16,696 bases of DNA from an uncultured Clostridia bacterium (GCA_958436475.1 CAUBKG010000047.1:1-16696), one strand, 5' to 3'; positions 7,121 through 15,880 are shown, counted from the first letter of the stretch. Notes: generated by a model not told the origin, from the letters alone. A program made the numbers and translations.

Positions 7121-7576
7121 ATGGCTATCCGCAATATTTTAAAACAGGGGGAAGACGCGCTGCGAAAAAAGTGCCGCGAAGTTACCGCTTTTAACGAGCG
7201 TCTCTCCCAGCTTTTGGACGATATGAAGGAAACGCTCGTTTTTGCCGACGGCGTGGGCCTTGCCGCACCGCAGGTCGGCGTGCTCAAGCGCGTGTGCATC
7301 GTCGATGTGGGAGACGGGCTCATTGAGCTCGTGAATCCGGTCATCACCGAGAGAAGGGGCGAGCAGAGGGAGCTGGAGGGCTGCCTCTCCTGCCCGGGCA
7401 AAAACGGCTATACGCTGCGCCCGATGTGGGTGAAGGTGGAAGCGTACGACCGCAGCGGCAAAAAGTTCACCGTAGAAGGGGAGGGGCTCAAGGCGCGCGC
7501 CTTCTGCCATGAGATCGACCATCTGGACGGCATCCTCTTCCTCGACCGTGCCGTGGAAATGGTAGATATCAAATAA
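7121..7576 (+). CDS. def: Peptide deformylase
   Basis: Removes the N-formyl group from new polypeptides; a cytoplasmic metalloenzyme acting at the ribosome exit. The 151-aa protein carries all three family motifs: GVGLAAPQVG (44-53), EGCLSCPG (86-93, metal ligand C88) and HEIDHLDG (130-137, ligands H130 and H134, catalytic E131). The extra Cys within EGCLSCP is a tolerated variant position. The start is ATG 7121 with AAAAGGAG about 10 nt upstream. It sits between priA and fmt in the conserved order, which couples formylation and deformylation functions. All catalytic residues are present. Confidence 0.97.
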   Translation: MAIRNILKQGEDALRKKCREVTAFNERLSQLLDDMKETLVFADGVGLAAPQVGVLKRVCIVDVGDGLIELVNPVITERRGEQRELEGCLSCPGKNGYTLRPMWVKVEAYDRSGKKFTVEGEGLKARAFCHEIDHLDGILFLDRAVEMVDIK

Positions 7577-7594
7577 AAGCTTTCGGAGGAAACG

Positions 7595-8518
7595 ATGAAA
7601 ACAGTTTTTATGGGAACGCCGGATTTTGCCGTTTTGGCCCTGCGGGCGCTGATGAGCCGCCACGAGGTGGCGGCTGTATTTACCCAGCAGGATAAGCCAA
7701 AGGGGCGCGGGCATCAGCTCGTGGCGCCGCCGGTCAAGCAGTGCGCGCTGGAAGAGGGAATCCCCGTATACCAGCCGGGCACCCTTCGGGATGGAAGCGC
7801 CCTTTCCATTCTGGAGAAAATCCGGCCGGAGGTCATTGTGGTAGCAGCCTATGGAAAAATTTTGCCGAAGGAGATTCTCACCCTGCCGCGCTTCGGATGC
7901 ATCAACATCCATGCGTCTCTGCTGCCGAAATACCGAGGGGCCGCCCCCATCCACCGGGCGGTGCTGAACGGAGATCCCGTTACCGGGGTCACGACCATGC
8001 AGATGGCCGAGGGGCTCGATACAGGCGATATGCTCCTGCAGGCGCAGCTTCCGGTCTCGGAGGAAGACACAACCGTTACGCTCTTTGAAAAGCTGAGCGA
8101 GCTTGGAGCCCGGCTCCTGCTCGATACGTTGGACGGCATCGAAAGCGGCACTGTCCACCCTCGGCCGCAGGACGAAGACTGCGCTACCTATGCTTCCATG
8201 ATTACAAAAGATATGGCGCCGATCGACTGGTCCAGGCCGGCGGAGGAGATCAGCCGCCAGGTCCGTGGGCTCCAGCCCTGGCCGGTAGCCTCCACCCTGT
8301 ATCGCGGGCAGCCGATGAAGATTACCCGCGCAAAGCCCTGCGAGGGCGTTCCCGCGCCGGCGGGGACCTTGCTGCCGGGCAAACGGATGATCGTAAGCTG
8401 CGGGAAAAACACGGCGCTCGAGCTGCTCGAAGTGCAGCTCCAGGGAGGAAAACGGCTCACACAGGCGCAGTTCCTCTGCGGCCATCCGGTCACAGAGCCG
8501 GTAATGCTCGGCAGTTGA
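7595..8518 (+). CDS. fmt: Methionyl-tRNA formyltransferase
   Basis: Transfers a formyl group from 10-formyl-THF to initiator Met-tRNA. The protein is 307 aa, typical length. The N-terminal formyltransferase domain begins MKTVFMGTPDFAV and includes QQDKPKGRG, a region that contacts tRNA. The catalytic set is N104 and H106 in INIHASLLPKYRGAAPI plus D142 in GLDTGDM. The C-terminal OB-like domain starts near residue 210 with DWSRPAEEISRQVRGLQPWP. The start is ATG 7595 with GGAGG about 7 nt upstream. It is 18 nt from def and 18 nt before the metallopeptidase gene, so all three are probably co-transcribed. Confidence 0.97.
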   Translation: MKTVFMGTPDFAVLALRALMSRHEVAAVFTQQDKPKGRGHQLVAPPVKQCALEEGIPVYQPGTLRDGSALSILEKIRPEVIVVAAYGKILPKEILTLPRFGCINIHASLLPKYRGAAPIHRAVLNGDPVTGVTTMQMAEGLDTGDMLLQAQLPVSEEDTTVTLFEKLSELGARLLLDTLDGIESGTVHPRPQDEDCATYASMITKDMAPIDWSRPAEEISRQVRGLQPWPVASTLYRGQPMKITRAKPCEGVPAPAGTLLPGKRMIVSCGKNTALELLEVQLQGGKRLTQAQFLCGHPVTEPVMLGS

Positions 8519-8536
8519 GAAAGGAGAACCTCTTGT

Positions 8537-9247
8537 ATGCCTTATTATGGTTATTATGGATTTGATCCGATGTACCTGCTGTTCGTCCTGCCCGCGCTCA
8601 TCCTTTCGATGCTGGCGCAGGGGTGGGTAAAGGGCAGCTATCATAAATATTCAGCGGTCCCCAACATGCGGAGAATGACCGGGCGGGAAGCGGCTGAAGC
8701 GGTCTGCCGGGCGGCGGGCGCGTACAACACGCGCGTGGAGCTTTCTTCCGGCGGGCCCCTTAGCGACCACTACGATCCGAGGCAGAACGTTATCCGGCTG
8801 TCGAAAGAAATCTACCATGGGGATTCCGTAGCGGCGGTGGGCATTGCCGCGCATGAAGCAGGGCACGCGGCCCAGTATGCCGCGGGTTATGCGCCCATCC
8901 GCATCCGAAACGCGTTCGTGCCGCTGTGCAATATCGGCTCTACGATGTCTTATCTCGTGATCCTCGCGGGAGTGATTTTTCAGGCAAATGTGCTCCTTCT
9001 CATCGGCGTTGGGCTTTTCTCCCTGACCACGCTCTTCCATCTGCTCACCCTGCCGGTGGAATTCAACGCGAGCCGCAGGGCGCTGGAAACGATCGAACGC
9101 AGCTATCTGCTGAACGAACAGGAGCTGGACGGTGCGAAAAAGGTGCTGAAAAGCGCTGCTATGACCTATGTGGCCGCCGCCTTCTCCTCCATTGCCGTGC
9201 TGCTTTACTATATGTTCCGCTTCTTCGGAAACGGAAGAAGGGATTAG
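8537..9247 (+). CDS. Membrane zinc metallopeptidase (YugP-like, Zn_peptidase_2)
   Basis: A 236-aa membrane protein. It has an N-terminal hydrophobic segment (~12-28) after a Tyr/Gly-rich start, a cytoplasmic-looking domain, HEAGH at 106-110 (two zinc-ligand His and catalytic Glu), then hydrophobic segments ~128-150, 152-172 and 210-228. LPVEFNASRRALE (172-184) is the family block that probably supplies the third ligand, E175. The family is widespread in Firmicutes and annotated as neutral zinc metallopeptidase; substrates are largely unknown. ATG 8537 has GAAAGGAG about 10 nt upstream. Its place between fmt and rsmB differs from Bacillus subtilis. A role in membrane protein turnover would be a guess. 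Confidence 0.9.
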   Translation: MPYYGYYGFDPMYLLFVLPALILSMLAQGWVKGSYHKYSAVPNMRRMTGREAAEAVCRAAGAYNTRVELSSGGPLSDHYDPRQNVIRLSKEIYHGDSVAAVGIAAHEAGHAAQYAAGYAPIRIRNAFVPLCNIGSTMSYLVILAGVIFQANVLLLIGVGLFSLTTLFHLLTLPVEFNASRRALETIERSYLLNEQELDGAKKVLKSAAMTYVAAAFSSIAVLLYYMFRFFGNGRRD

Positions 9248-9251
9248 CCTT

Positions 9252-10577
9252 ATGGCAAACGCACGAAAAACCGCGCTGCAGGCGCTCGTCCGCATGGAGG
9301 AGCAGGATTCCTATTCCAACCTCGTGATGCAGAAAATGCTTTCGGATGCGCAGCTGTCTGAAGCCGATAAGTCCCTTTGCACGGCTTTATTTTACGGTGT
9401 CCTCGAGCGGCGTATCACGCTCGATCATTTGATCGCGCGCTTTTCGAGCCGCACGCTCCGAAAGCTGGAGCCCCCTGTGCGCGGTGCGCTGCGGCTGGGG
9501 CTTTATCAGCTGATTTTCCTCGATAAGATACCGCCCTCTGCGGCGGTGAATGAATCGGTGAAGCTCGTGCAGCAAAGCGGATGCCGTTCGGCCTCCGGCT
9601 TCGTGAACGGCGTGCTCCGTTCCGTGCAGAGGGCGCTTCCGCTGGAACGCCTGCTTGAACCAATCAAAGAGGAAACGGAGCGCCGGAGCATCCGCTATTC
9701 CTGCCCGCGGTGGCTCGTGGAGCTGTGGCAGAGCGCTTATCCGGCCGATGCTGAAGCTCTGCTTGCCTCTACCGTGACCTCTCCGGCTCCGGTGATCCGG
9801 GTGAACACGCTCCGGGTTTCTCCGGAGGAACTGCGGGAAACGCTGGAGGAAAAGGGGTATACGGTGAGGCCGGTGCCGGGCCTGCCTGCGGCGCTCGAAG
9901 TGGAAAATCTCCGCGGCATCGAACGAATGCCGGAATATCAAACGGGACTCTTCACCGTGCAGGACGCTTCCTCCCAGCTCTGTGTGCATGCGCTTCTGGC
10001 GGACCCGGGGGAACAGGTGCTGGATATTTGCTCCGCGCCGGGCGGCAAAGCGTTTACCTGTGCGCAGGAGATGAAAAACAAAGGCATTATAGATGCACTC
10101 GATTTATATCCTCAGAAGGCGGAGCTCATCCGCAGGGGTGCAGAGCGCCTGGGTCTTTCCATCATCCGAGCCGGCGTTTCCGACGCTTCCCGGTATCACG
10201 AGGATTTTGAGTCTTATGACCGTGTGCTGTGCGACGCTCCATGCAGCGGCCTTGGGGTGATCCGCAAAAAGCCGGAGATTAAATACCGTGATTTTTCTTC
10301 CAATGCGGATTTGATCGCCCTGCAGTATCGAATCCTTGAAAACGCCTCCCGGTATGTAAAGCCGGGCGGGCGGCTCGTTTATTCCACCTGCACGCTGAAT
10401 CCGGCGGAAAACGAACGGCAGGCGGAACGTTTTCTTCGGGAACACAGGGAATTTTCTTTCGGGTCCCTCCCGGCGGATTTTCCCCGCGGAGGCGGCGAAG
10501 CCATGATAACCCTCATGCCCCAGAAAGATGGAACAGACGGCTTTTTTATCGCCGTGCTGGAAAGAAAGCAGGTGTAG
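9252..10577 (+). CDS. rsmB: 16S rRNA (cytosine-967-C5)-methyltransferase
   Basis: S-adenosylmethionine-dependent enzyme making m5C967 in 16S rRNA. ATG 9252 gives 441 aa. The frame is open further upstream inside the previous gene, but ANARKTALQALVRMEEQDSY is the natural NusB-like N-terminus. Domain order is a NusB-like RNA-binding domain (~1-130) then a Rossmann methyltransferase domain. The motifs are SAM-binding CSAPGGK (from C260), DAPCSGLG (C331) and YSTCTLNPAENE (nucleophile C380), as in RsmB/Fmu. It starts 4 nt after the metallopeptidase stop, with GAAGGG inside that gene as ribosome binding site, and stops 2 nt before rlmN. All catalytic residues are intact. Confidence 0.95.
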   Translation: MANARKTALQALVRMEEQDSYSNLVMQKMLSDAQLSEADKSLCTALFYGVLERRITLDHLIARFSSRTLRKLEPPVRGALRLGLYQLIFLDKIPPSAAVNESVKLVQQSGCRSASGFVNGVLRSVQRALPLERLLEPIKEETERRSIRYSCPRWLVELWQSAYPADAEALLASTVTSPAPVIRVNTLRVSPEELRETLEEKGYTVRPVPGLPAALEVENLRGIERMPEYQTGLFTVQDASSQLCVHALLADPGEQVLDICSAPGGKAFTCAQEMKNKGIIDALDLYPQKAELIRRGAERLGLSIIRAGVSDASRYHEDFESYDRVLCDAPCSGLGVIRKKPEIKYRDFSSNADLIALQYRILENASRYVKPGGRLVYSTCTLNPAENERQAERFLREHREFSFGSLPADFPRGGGEAMITLMPQKDGTDGFFIAVLERKQV

Positions 10578-10579
10578 CC

Positions 10580-11620
10580 ATGGACAAGCTCGATATCAAA
10601 TCCATGACCCTGCCGGAGCTGGAAGCCGAAATGCAGAAGCTTTCGCTCCCGCGCTTTCGGGGGAAGCAGATCTTCCGCTGGCTTCAGTCGGGTGCGGAAA
10701 CCTTCGGCGATATGAGCAATCTTCCGGCGGCCCTGCGGGCGGAGCTCCAAGAAAAATACGATATTGCCGGATGCAAAATAGAAAAAAAGCTTGTATCCTC
10801 TCTGGATGGTACGGTAAAATACCTGTATCGGCTGCATGACGGGGAGCTGATCGAATCGGTGGTCATGCAGTACCATTATGGGCGGAGCATCTGCATTTCC
10901 ACCCAGGCGGGCTGCCGGATGGGCTGCCGGTTCTGCGCCTCCACGCTGAACGGGCTGGTGCGCAACCTCACCGCCTCTGAGATGCTTTCCCAAATCCAAA
11001 CGGCGGCGAAGGACTGCGGCGCGCGCATTTCCCACGTTGTTTTAATGGGGATCGGCGAGCCGTTCGATAATTACGAACAGGTCCTCCGATTTCTGGAGCT
11101 CGTGGGGAACGAAGAAGGCCTGAACATCGGCGCGCGCAATATTTCCCTTTCTACCTGCGGCAGGGTAGACGGCATCTACCGCCTCCTTCGGGAGCCGCGC
11201 AAGCCGCAGATCACGCTTTCCATATCGCTTCATGCGCCGAACGATGAAATCCGCTCCCGCATCATGCCCGTCAATGCAAAATGGGGCGTGGACGAGCTGC
11301 TCCGCGCGTGCCGGGATTATACGGAGGAAACCAGCCGTCGCATTTCATTCGAATACGCGATGATAGACGGCGTAAACGATTCCGATGAGAACGCAGAGGA
11401 GCTGGCAAAGAGGCTCCGCGGCATGCTCTGCCATGTGAATCTGATCCCGGTAAACGCGGTCAAAGAGCGGCAGCAGAAAGCGAGCTCGCGGGAACGCCTG
11501 CGTTCTTTTCAGAATGTTTTGCAAAAGAATGGAATTAATGTTACAATAAGAAGGACATTGGGTTCCGATATTAACGCTTCCTGCGGCCAGCTTCGGCGAG
11601 AAGGCGGGGAACGGGGGTAG
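10580..11620 (+). CDS. rlmN: Dual-specificity 23S rRNA/tRNA adenine-C2 methyltransferase
   Basis: Radical-SAM enzyme making m2A2503 in 23S rRNA and m2A37 in some tRNAs. The 346-aa protein has an N-terminal RNA-recognition domain (RFRGKQIFRWLQSGAETF) and the cluster motif C112-x3-C116-x2-C119. It has both mechanistic cysteines of RlmN: C105 in CISTQAGC and the methyl-carrying C335 in SDINASCGQL. GIGEPFDNY, LSLHA-like and LIPVNAV blocks also fit. The last ~30 codons are markedly AT-richer than the rest, with ATA, AGA and AGG in a row near 11546-11555. They contain a promoter-like sequence (11519-11547) that probably serves prpC. Near-zero spacing to rsmB shows co-transcription. Confidence 0.96.
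   Translation: MDKLDIKSMTLPELEAEMQKLSLPRFRGKQIFRWLQSGAETFGDMSNLPAALRAELQEKYDIAGCKIEKKLVSSLDGTVKYLYRLHDGELIESVVMQYHYGRSICISTQAGCRMGCRFCASTLNGLVRNLTASEMLSQIQTAAKDCGARISHVVLMGIGEPFDNYEQVLRFLELVGNEEGLNIGARNISLSTCGRVDGIYRLLREPRKPQITLSISLHAPNDEIRSRIMPVNAKWGVDELLRACRDYTEETSRRISFEYAMIDGVNDSDENAEELAKRLRGMLCHVNLIPVNAVKERQQKASSRERLRSFQNVLQKNGINVTIRRTLGSDINASCGQLRREGGERG
11519..11547 (+). promoter_or_regulatory. Candidate internal promoter for prpC-prkC, inside rlmN
   Basis: TTGCAA at 11519-11524, 17-bp spacer, TACAAT at 11542-11547, with TG one base before the -10 (TGT-TACAAT, extended -10). It lies in an AT-rich patch within GC-rich coding sequence. The predicted start near 11554 leaves ~75 nt before the prpC ATG. 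It would allow the phosphatase/kinase pair and later genes to be expressed apart from the housekeeping operon. Confidence 0.55.
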
Positions 11621-11628
11621 AATGTTAC

Positions 11629-12351
11629 ATGAGGATTGCCAGCAAAACGGATAAAGGCCTGGTGCGCGAAACCAATCAGGACGCTTACGCGGTGGGCGAG
11701 CTGCCCGATGGAGCGGCCTGGGCGGTCGTGTGCGACGGTATGGGCGGCTACAACGGAGGCAACGTTGCCAGCACGCTGGCCGTTAACGTGATATCCGAAC
11801 AGCTGACGGCGGAATTTCGCGAGGGCAAAGGGGAAATCCGCGATATTCTGATGAAAGCGATTCAGAATGCAAACCTGAATATTTTCGATCAGGCAGGCTC
11901 AGACCCTGCGCTCCGTGGAATGGGGACTACGGTCGTCGCCGCGGTGGCGGAAGGGGATACGATCCATCTGGCCCACGTGGGAGACAGCCGCGCCTATCTC
12001 ATCTCCGGGAGCGAAACGACGCAGCTCACGAGAGACCATTCCATCGTCCAAAGAATGGTGGAGAACGGGGAAATTACTCCGGAAGAGGCAAGAGACCATC
12101 CGAAGAAGCATATCATTACGAGAGCGCTCGGGGTGCAGGAGGAGATCCTCGTGGATTATTACCGGGTGGATTTCCATTCCGGCGATCTTCTTCTCATCTG
12201 CACAGACGGCCTTTCCAATTATATCGACGGCGGCGGCTTCGCCGGCATCTTGGAAGGCAGCGAGTTTTACCAGTATCCGGACCGCCTGACCGGCTTTGCA
12301 AAGGAATGCGGCGGAGCGGACAATATTACGGTTGTAATCATGGAAAGGTAA
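11629..12351 (+). CDS. prpC: PP2C-type serine/threonine protein phosphatase PrpC
   Basis: A 240-aa soluble PP2C. Metal-binding and catalytic motifs in order are TDKGLVRETNQDAY (metal-related D18), VVCDGMGGYNGG (D36), GTTVVAAV, HVGDSRAYLI, LTRDHS, ITRALG, LLICTDGLSNY and GGADNITVVI. It dephosphorylates substrates of the kinase encoded next; the pair is a standard unit in Firmicutes. The start is ATG 11629, 8 nt after the rlmN stop, with only a weak G-rich ribosome binding site (GGGGGTAG). It ends at 12351, reaching the prkC start, so translation coupling with the kinase is likely. All key acidic residues are present. Confidence 0.96.
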   Translation: MRIASKTDKGLVRETNQDAYAVGELPDGAAWAVVCDGMGGYNGGNVASTLAVNVISEQLTAEFREGKGEIRDILMKAIQNANLNIFDQAGSDPALRGMGTTVVAAVAEGDTIHLAHVGDSRAYLISGSETTQLTRDHSIVQRMVENGEITPEEARDHPKKHIITRALGVQEEILVDYYRVDFHSGDLLLICTDGLSNYIDGGGFAGILEGSEFYQYPDRLTGFAKECGGADNITVVIMER

Positions 12352-12357
12352 TCACGG

Positions 12358-14373
12358 GTGAAGAGTATGGATAAGTATATCGGAAAGAAACTGGACGGCA
12401 GATACGAAATCCGCGAGCTGATCGGTGTGGGCGGCATGGCGATGGTCTATAAGGCTTACGACAGTATCGACGACCGGGTCGTTGCCATAAAAATACTTAG
12501 GGAGGAATTCGCCTCCAACGAAGAATTCCGCCGCCGTTTCAAAAACGAATCCAAGGCGATCGCGATTCTTTCCCATCCGAACATCGTGAAGGTATATGAC
12601 GTAAGCTTCGGCGATACGCTCCAATATATCGCAATGGAGTATGTGGATGGAATCACGCTCAAGGAATACATCGAGCAGCAGGGCACCCTGCGCTGGCAGG
12701 AAGCGGTGCATTTCACCGTGCAGATACTGAAGGCGCTCGAGCATGCCCATAAAAAAGGTATCATCCACCGCGATATCAAGCCGCAGAATATTATTCTTCT
12801 GCAGGACGGCACCATCAAGGTGGCGGATTTCGGCATCGCCCGCTTTTCGGGCAGCGGCCAGCGCACCATGACGGAAAAGGCCATCGGCTCAGTGCACTAT
12901 ATCAGCCCGGAACAGGCGCGCGGCGATGAGATCGATGAAAAGACCGATGTGTATTCGGTGGGCGTGATCCTGTATGAAATGCTCAGCGGCAAGCTGCCCT
13001 TTGAATCGGACAGCGCGGTTTCTGTTGCCATCATGCAGGTGCAGGCCAATCCCGCTTCACTCAAGCAGATGAACCCTTCCGTGCCGGACGGCCTCGAGCA
13101 GATCACCATGAAGGCCATGCAGAAGGAACCGAGCCAGCGGTATCAGTCTGCTTCGGAAATGCTTTCGGATATCGAAGCCTTTCGGAACGATCCGGATATC
13201 CGGTTCAATTACCGCTATTTTGTGGATAATGAGCCGACCAAATATGTTCCGAGCGTGAAGGCCAAGCTTGCGGCGGAACAGGAAGAGGAGGAAGAGCCGA
13301 AAAAAACCAACATCATTCCCATCCTTTCCGGCATCGCGGGCGCAGTTATCGTGGTGGCTGCCATTTTTGTGATTTTCATGGTCATTAAGGTTGGCTTCGG
13401 CCAAACGGGGAATTACGATACCACCGCCCCCGATCTCATCGGCAAAAGCTATAACGATATCATCAACGACCCCGAGTATTCCCAGTATTCCATTGTCAGC
13501 AAAACCACGGCATACAATTCGGAATACGAAGCGGGCCTGATTTTCGACCAGGCGCCCTCTCCCGGGCGCCCGATGAAATCCAACAAGCCCATTGAAATCA
13601 TGGTGAGCCTCGGCGCGGAAAAGGTGGTTATGCCCGATATCGTCAACGAACGGGTGGATACGGCTGTTTCCATGCTGCAGGGCATGGGCCTCAAGGTAAA
13701 GCAGCTTTATAAATACGACGATCACGTCACAAAGGACTATATCATCACCTCCCGTCCGTCCGTCACGGAGGATATCGCCGCGGGGCAGTCGGTCGTACTG
13801 GTCGTGAGCCGCGGACCTGCCGGGCAGACCTCCTACGTCCCGAGCGTGGTGAATCTTTCCTCGGAAGACGCCAGAAGAAGGATTCTCGAGTGCGGCCTTG
13901 CTATGGGCGAAATCACCCATCAGGACAGCGATAAGCCCGAGGGCGTGGTGCTTGCCCAGACAGTCGCCGCCGGAGACCGTGTGGCGGGAAAGACTGCCGT
14001 TTCCCTGACGGTGAGCAGCGGCAACAGGCCGAGCCAGACGAGAACCCTCAACATCCCGCTGCCGGATGAAAACCGCGTGGTAACCGTAAGCGTGGAGCAG
14101 GACGGCGTGAATATTTATAAGGAAAACGTCCGCCTGAAGGATAAGAAAAAGCTGAATATCGATATCAAAGGAAGTGGCACGAGCAAAATCAACGTCATTT
14201 TCAATGGAGACGGCCTGAACGACTTCATGTATATGACCTTTACGTTCGATCTGGAAAACAACAGCTATTCGGATGTGAAAACGAACCCGCTCCCGAAAAA
14301 AGAAATCTCCACCACCCAGCCTACCACTCATGCCGAGGAGCCTACCACGAGCGCTCCCGATGAGGAGGGATAA
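12358..14373 (+). CDS. prkC: PASTA-domain Ser/Thr protein kinase PrkC (Stk/PknB type)
   Basis: A membrane kinase that senses muropeptides or cell-wall state. The start is GTG 12358 (AAAGGT 8 nt upstream) or ATG 12367; the latter gives the family-like MDKYIGKKLDGRYE, so both are possible. The kinase domain has IGVGGMAMVY (G-loop), K45 in VAIKIL, HRDIKPQN (137-144), DFG (157-159) and activation loop TMTEKAIGSVHYISPEQARG. An acidic/basic linker with EEEEEPKK precedes one TM helix (~319-345). Three PASTA repeats follow outside (~358-425, 422-490, 493-560). After them come a ~75-residue beta-rich region and a Thr/Pro/Glu-rich tail (TTQPTTHAEEPTTSAP), absent from Bacillus PrkC. In Bacillus, PrkC also triggers spore germination. 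Confidence 0.96.
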   Translation: MKSMDKYIGKKLDGRYEIRELIGVGGMAMVYKAYDSIDDRVVAIKILREEFASNEEFRRRFKNESKAIAILSHPNIVKVYDVSFGDTLQYIAMEYVDGITLKEYIEQQGTLRWQEAVHFTVQILKALEHAHKKGIIHRDIKPQNIILLQDGTIKVADFGIARFSGSGQRTMTEKAIGSVHYISPEQARGDEIDEKTDVYSVGVILYEMLSGKLPFESDSAVSVAIMQVQANPASLKQMNPSVPDGLEQITMKAMQKEPSQRYQSASEMLSDIEAFRNDPDIRFNYRYFVDNEPTKYVPSVKAKLAAEQEEEEEPKKTNIIPILSGIAGAVIVVAAIFVIFMVIKVGFGQTGNYDTTAPDLIGKSYNDIINDPEYSQYSIVSKTTAYNSEYEAGLIFDQAPSPGRPMKSNKPIEIMVSLGAEKVVMPDIVNERVDTAVSMLQGMGLKVKQLYKYDDHVTKDYIITSRPSVTEDIAAGQSVVLVVSRGPAGQTSYVPSVVNLSSEDARRRILECGLAMGEITHQDSDKPEGVVLAQTVAAGDRVAGKTAVSLTVSSGNRPSQTRTLNIPLPDENRVVTVSVEQDGVNIYKENVRLKDKKKLNIDIKGSGTSKINVIFNGDGLNDFMYMTFTFDLENNSYSDVKTNPLPKKEISTTQPTTHAEEPTTSAPDEEG

Positions 14374-14381
14374 GGGCTTTT

Positions 14382-15260
14382 ATGGAAGGGAGACTTCTCA
14401 AGGCGATTTCCGGTTTCTTCTATACGGAATGCGGAAACACGGTTTATGAATGCAAGGCGAGCGGTGTGTTCCGAAAAGAAAAGAAGACGCCGCTGGCAGG
14501 AGATATCGTCACATTCGATGTGCTTCCGAATCAAAAGGGGTATATCACCGGGATATTGCCCCGGAAAAACGAGTTGATCCGCCCTCCGGTTGCAAACGCC
14601 GACCAGCTGATTCTGCTTTCCGCTTCGGTTTGCCCCACCCCTAACACCCGGGTGCTGGACCAGATCACCGCCATCGCCGCGCACAAGGGGATTTCCTGCG
14701 TGCTGGTATTCAATAAATCGGATTTGAAAGACGTGGAAGAATACTGCGGCATCTACCGCCGTGCCGGATATCCCGTGTTTTCCATCTCCTGTGAAACGGG
14801 GGAGGGCGTGGAGGAGATACGCCCGCTGCTTTCGGGAAAATTGAGCGTGTTTACCGGCAATACCGGTGTGGGGAAATCGAGCCTTTTAAACCGGCTGTTT
14901 CCCGAAATGGACCTCAAAACAGGGGAGGTCAGCGAAAAGCTGGGCCGCGGCCGCCACACCACCCGGCAAGTGGAGCTTTTCCGGCTGGATGAAAATACCC
15001 TCGTGGCGGATACGCCTGGTTTTTCCCTTTTGGATTTTGACCGATTGGAGCTGATCCGCAAGGATGAGCTGGCCGGCTGTTTTCCCGAATTCGGGGAATA
15101 TACCGGCTGCTGCCGCTTCACCTCCTGCTCGCATACTAAGGAAAAGGGCTGTGCAGTGCTGGAAGCCCTGCGGGAAGGAAGCATTGAGCCCTCCCGGCAC
15201 GAAAGCTATGTCTCCATGTATGAGGAAGCTAAAAAAATCAAGGAATGGGAATTAAAATGA
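14382..15260 (+). CDS. rsgA: Small ribosomal subunit biogenesis GTPase RsgA
   Basis: A circularly permuted GTPase that checks late 30S assembly. The 292-aa protein has an OB-fold (~1-70), then permuted G motifs: G4 NKSD (111-114), G1 GNTGVGKSS (159-167), G2 region RHTTR (191-195) and G3 DTPG (210-213). The C-terminal zinc finger has C244, C249, H251 and C257. G1 reads NTGVGKSS where SGVGKSS is usual. ATG 14382 follows the prkC stop by 8 nt. Its stop overlaps thiN in an ATGA. Association with prpC-prkC is conserved in Firmicutes, where PrkC is known to phosphorylate this GTPase (CpgA). Bacillus has rpe next; that gene is missing here. Confidence 0.96.
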   Translation: MEGRLLKAISGFFYTECGNTVYECKASGVFRKEKKTPLAGDIVTFDVLPNQKGYITGILPRKNELIRPPVANADQLILLSASVCPTPNTRVLDQITAIAAHKGISCVLVFNKSDLKDVEEYCGIYRRAGYPVFSISCETGEGVEEIRPLLSGKLSVFTGNTGVGKSSLLNRLFPEMDLKTGEVSEKLGRGRHTTRQVELFRLDENTLVADTPGFSLLDFDRLELIRKDELAGCFPEFGEYTGCCRFTSCSHTKEKGCAVLEALREGSIEPSRHESYVSMYEEAKKIKEWELK

Positions 15261-15880
15261 AGCGATGCCTGATTCTTTGCGCTTCGGATATCGGCAATAC
15301 GGCAGTCCCGGAGGATTACTCCGAGGACTGTTTCGTTATCTGCGCAGACGGCGGCCAGCGCCATCTTTCAAAACTCCGCCTGAAGCCCGATCTGATCGTG
15401 GGCGATTTCGATTCCGGCTCGGTTCCGGAGAATGCGCCCTGCGAGGTGATACGCCTGCCCGCGGAAAAGGATGTGACTGATGCTTTTTTTGCCGCGGAGG
15501 AGGGGCTCCGGCGCGGCTGCACCGATTTTCTGCTGCTGGGCGCGACGGGAGGCCGTCTCGACCACACCATAGCGAACCTTTCGCTTTTATGGCATCTTTC
15601 CGAGCAGGGCTTTTCCGCCCGTCTGCTGGATGAAGGGAATGAAGCGTTTATCTTAAAAGAGGGAAAAGCCGTGCTGAAAAAGGGCCGGTATCGCTATTTC
15701 TCCCTTTTCGCCTATGAACGGGAGGCGCTCGGCGTCACTCTCGGGGGCGCGCGTTATCCCCTAGTAAATGCGCGCCTGCGCAGTACCTTTCCGCTGGGCG
15801 TCAGCAATGAATTTTTGAGGGAAGAGGTATCCGTCCATGTGGAACGCGGGCCCCTGCTCATAATTCTTTCCCGGGGTTAG
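15257..15880 (+). CDS. thiN: Thiamine pyrophosphokinase
   Basis: Converts thiamine plus ATP to thiamine pyrophosphate. ATG 15257 overlaps the rsgA stop (ATGA), giving 207 aa; an in-frame ATG at 15245 is possible but would extend further into rsgA. Motifs: ICADGGQRHL (28-37), PDLIVGDFDS (44-53, metal/nucleotide-binding Asp residues), EKDVTDAFFA (70-79) and LLGATGGRLDHTIANL (93-108). The C-terminal beta domain ends with LGVSNEF, which lines the thiamine pocket in this family. It is the last gene of the conserved run. No clear terminator follows, so some read-through into the small genes downstream is possible. Confidence 0.93.
   Translation: MKRCLILCASDIGNTAVPEDYSEDCFVICADGGQRHLSKLRLKPDLIVGDFDSGSVPENAPCEVIRLPAEKDVTDAFFAAEEGLRRGCTDFLLLGATGGRLDHTIANLSLLWHLSEQGFSARLLDEGNEAFILKEGKAVLKKGRYRYFSLFAYEREALGVTLGGARYPLVNARLRSTFPLGVSNEFLREEVSVHVERGPLLIILSRG

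Noticed and set aside
7139..8644. A 501-codon open frame on the minus strand across def and fmt
   Set aside because: It lies antisense to two genes with intact catalytic motifs. Its product is Arg/His/Gly-rich with no recognisable domain, as expected of a shadow frame in GC-rich DNA.
13057..14331. A 424-codon minus-strand open frame over prkC
   Set aside because: Antisense to the TM, PASTA and tail regions of prkC; no family features.
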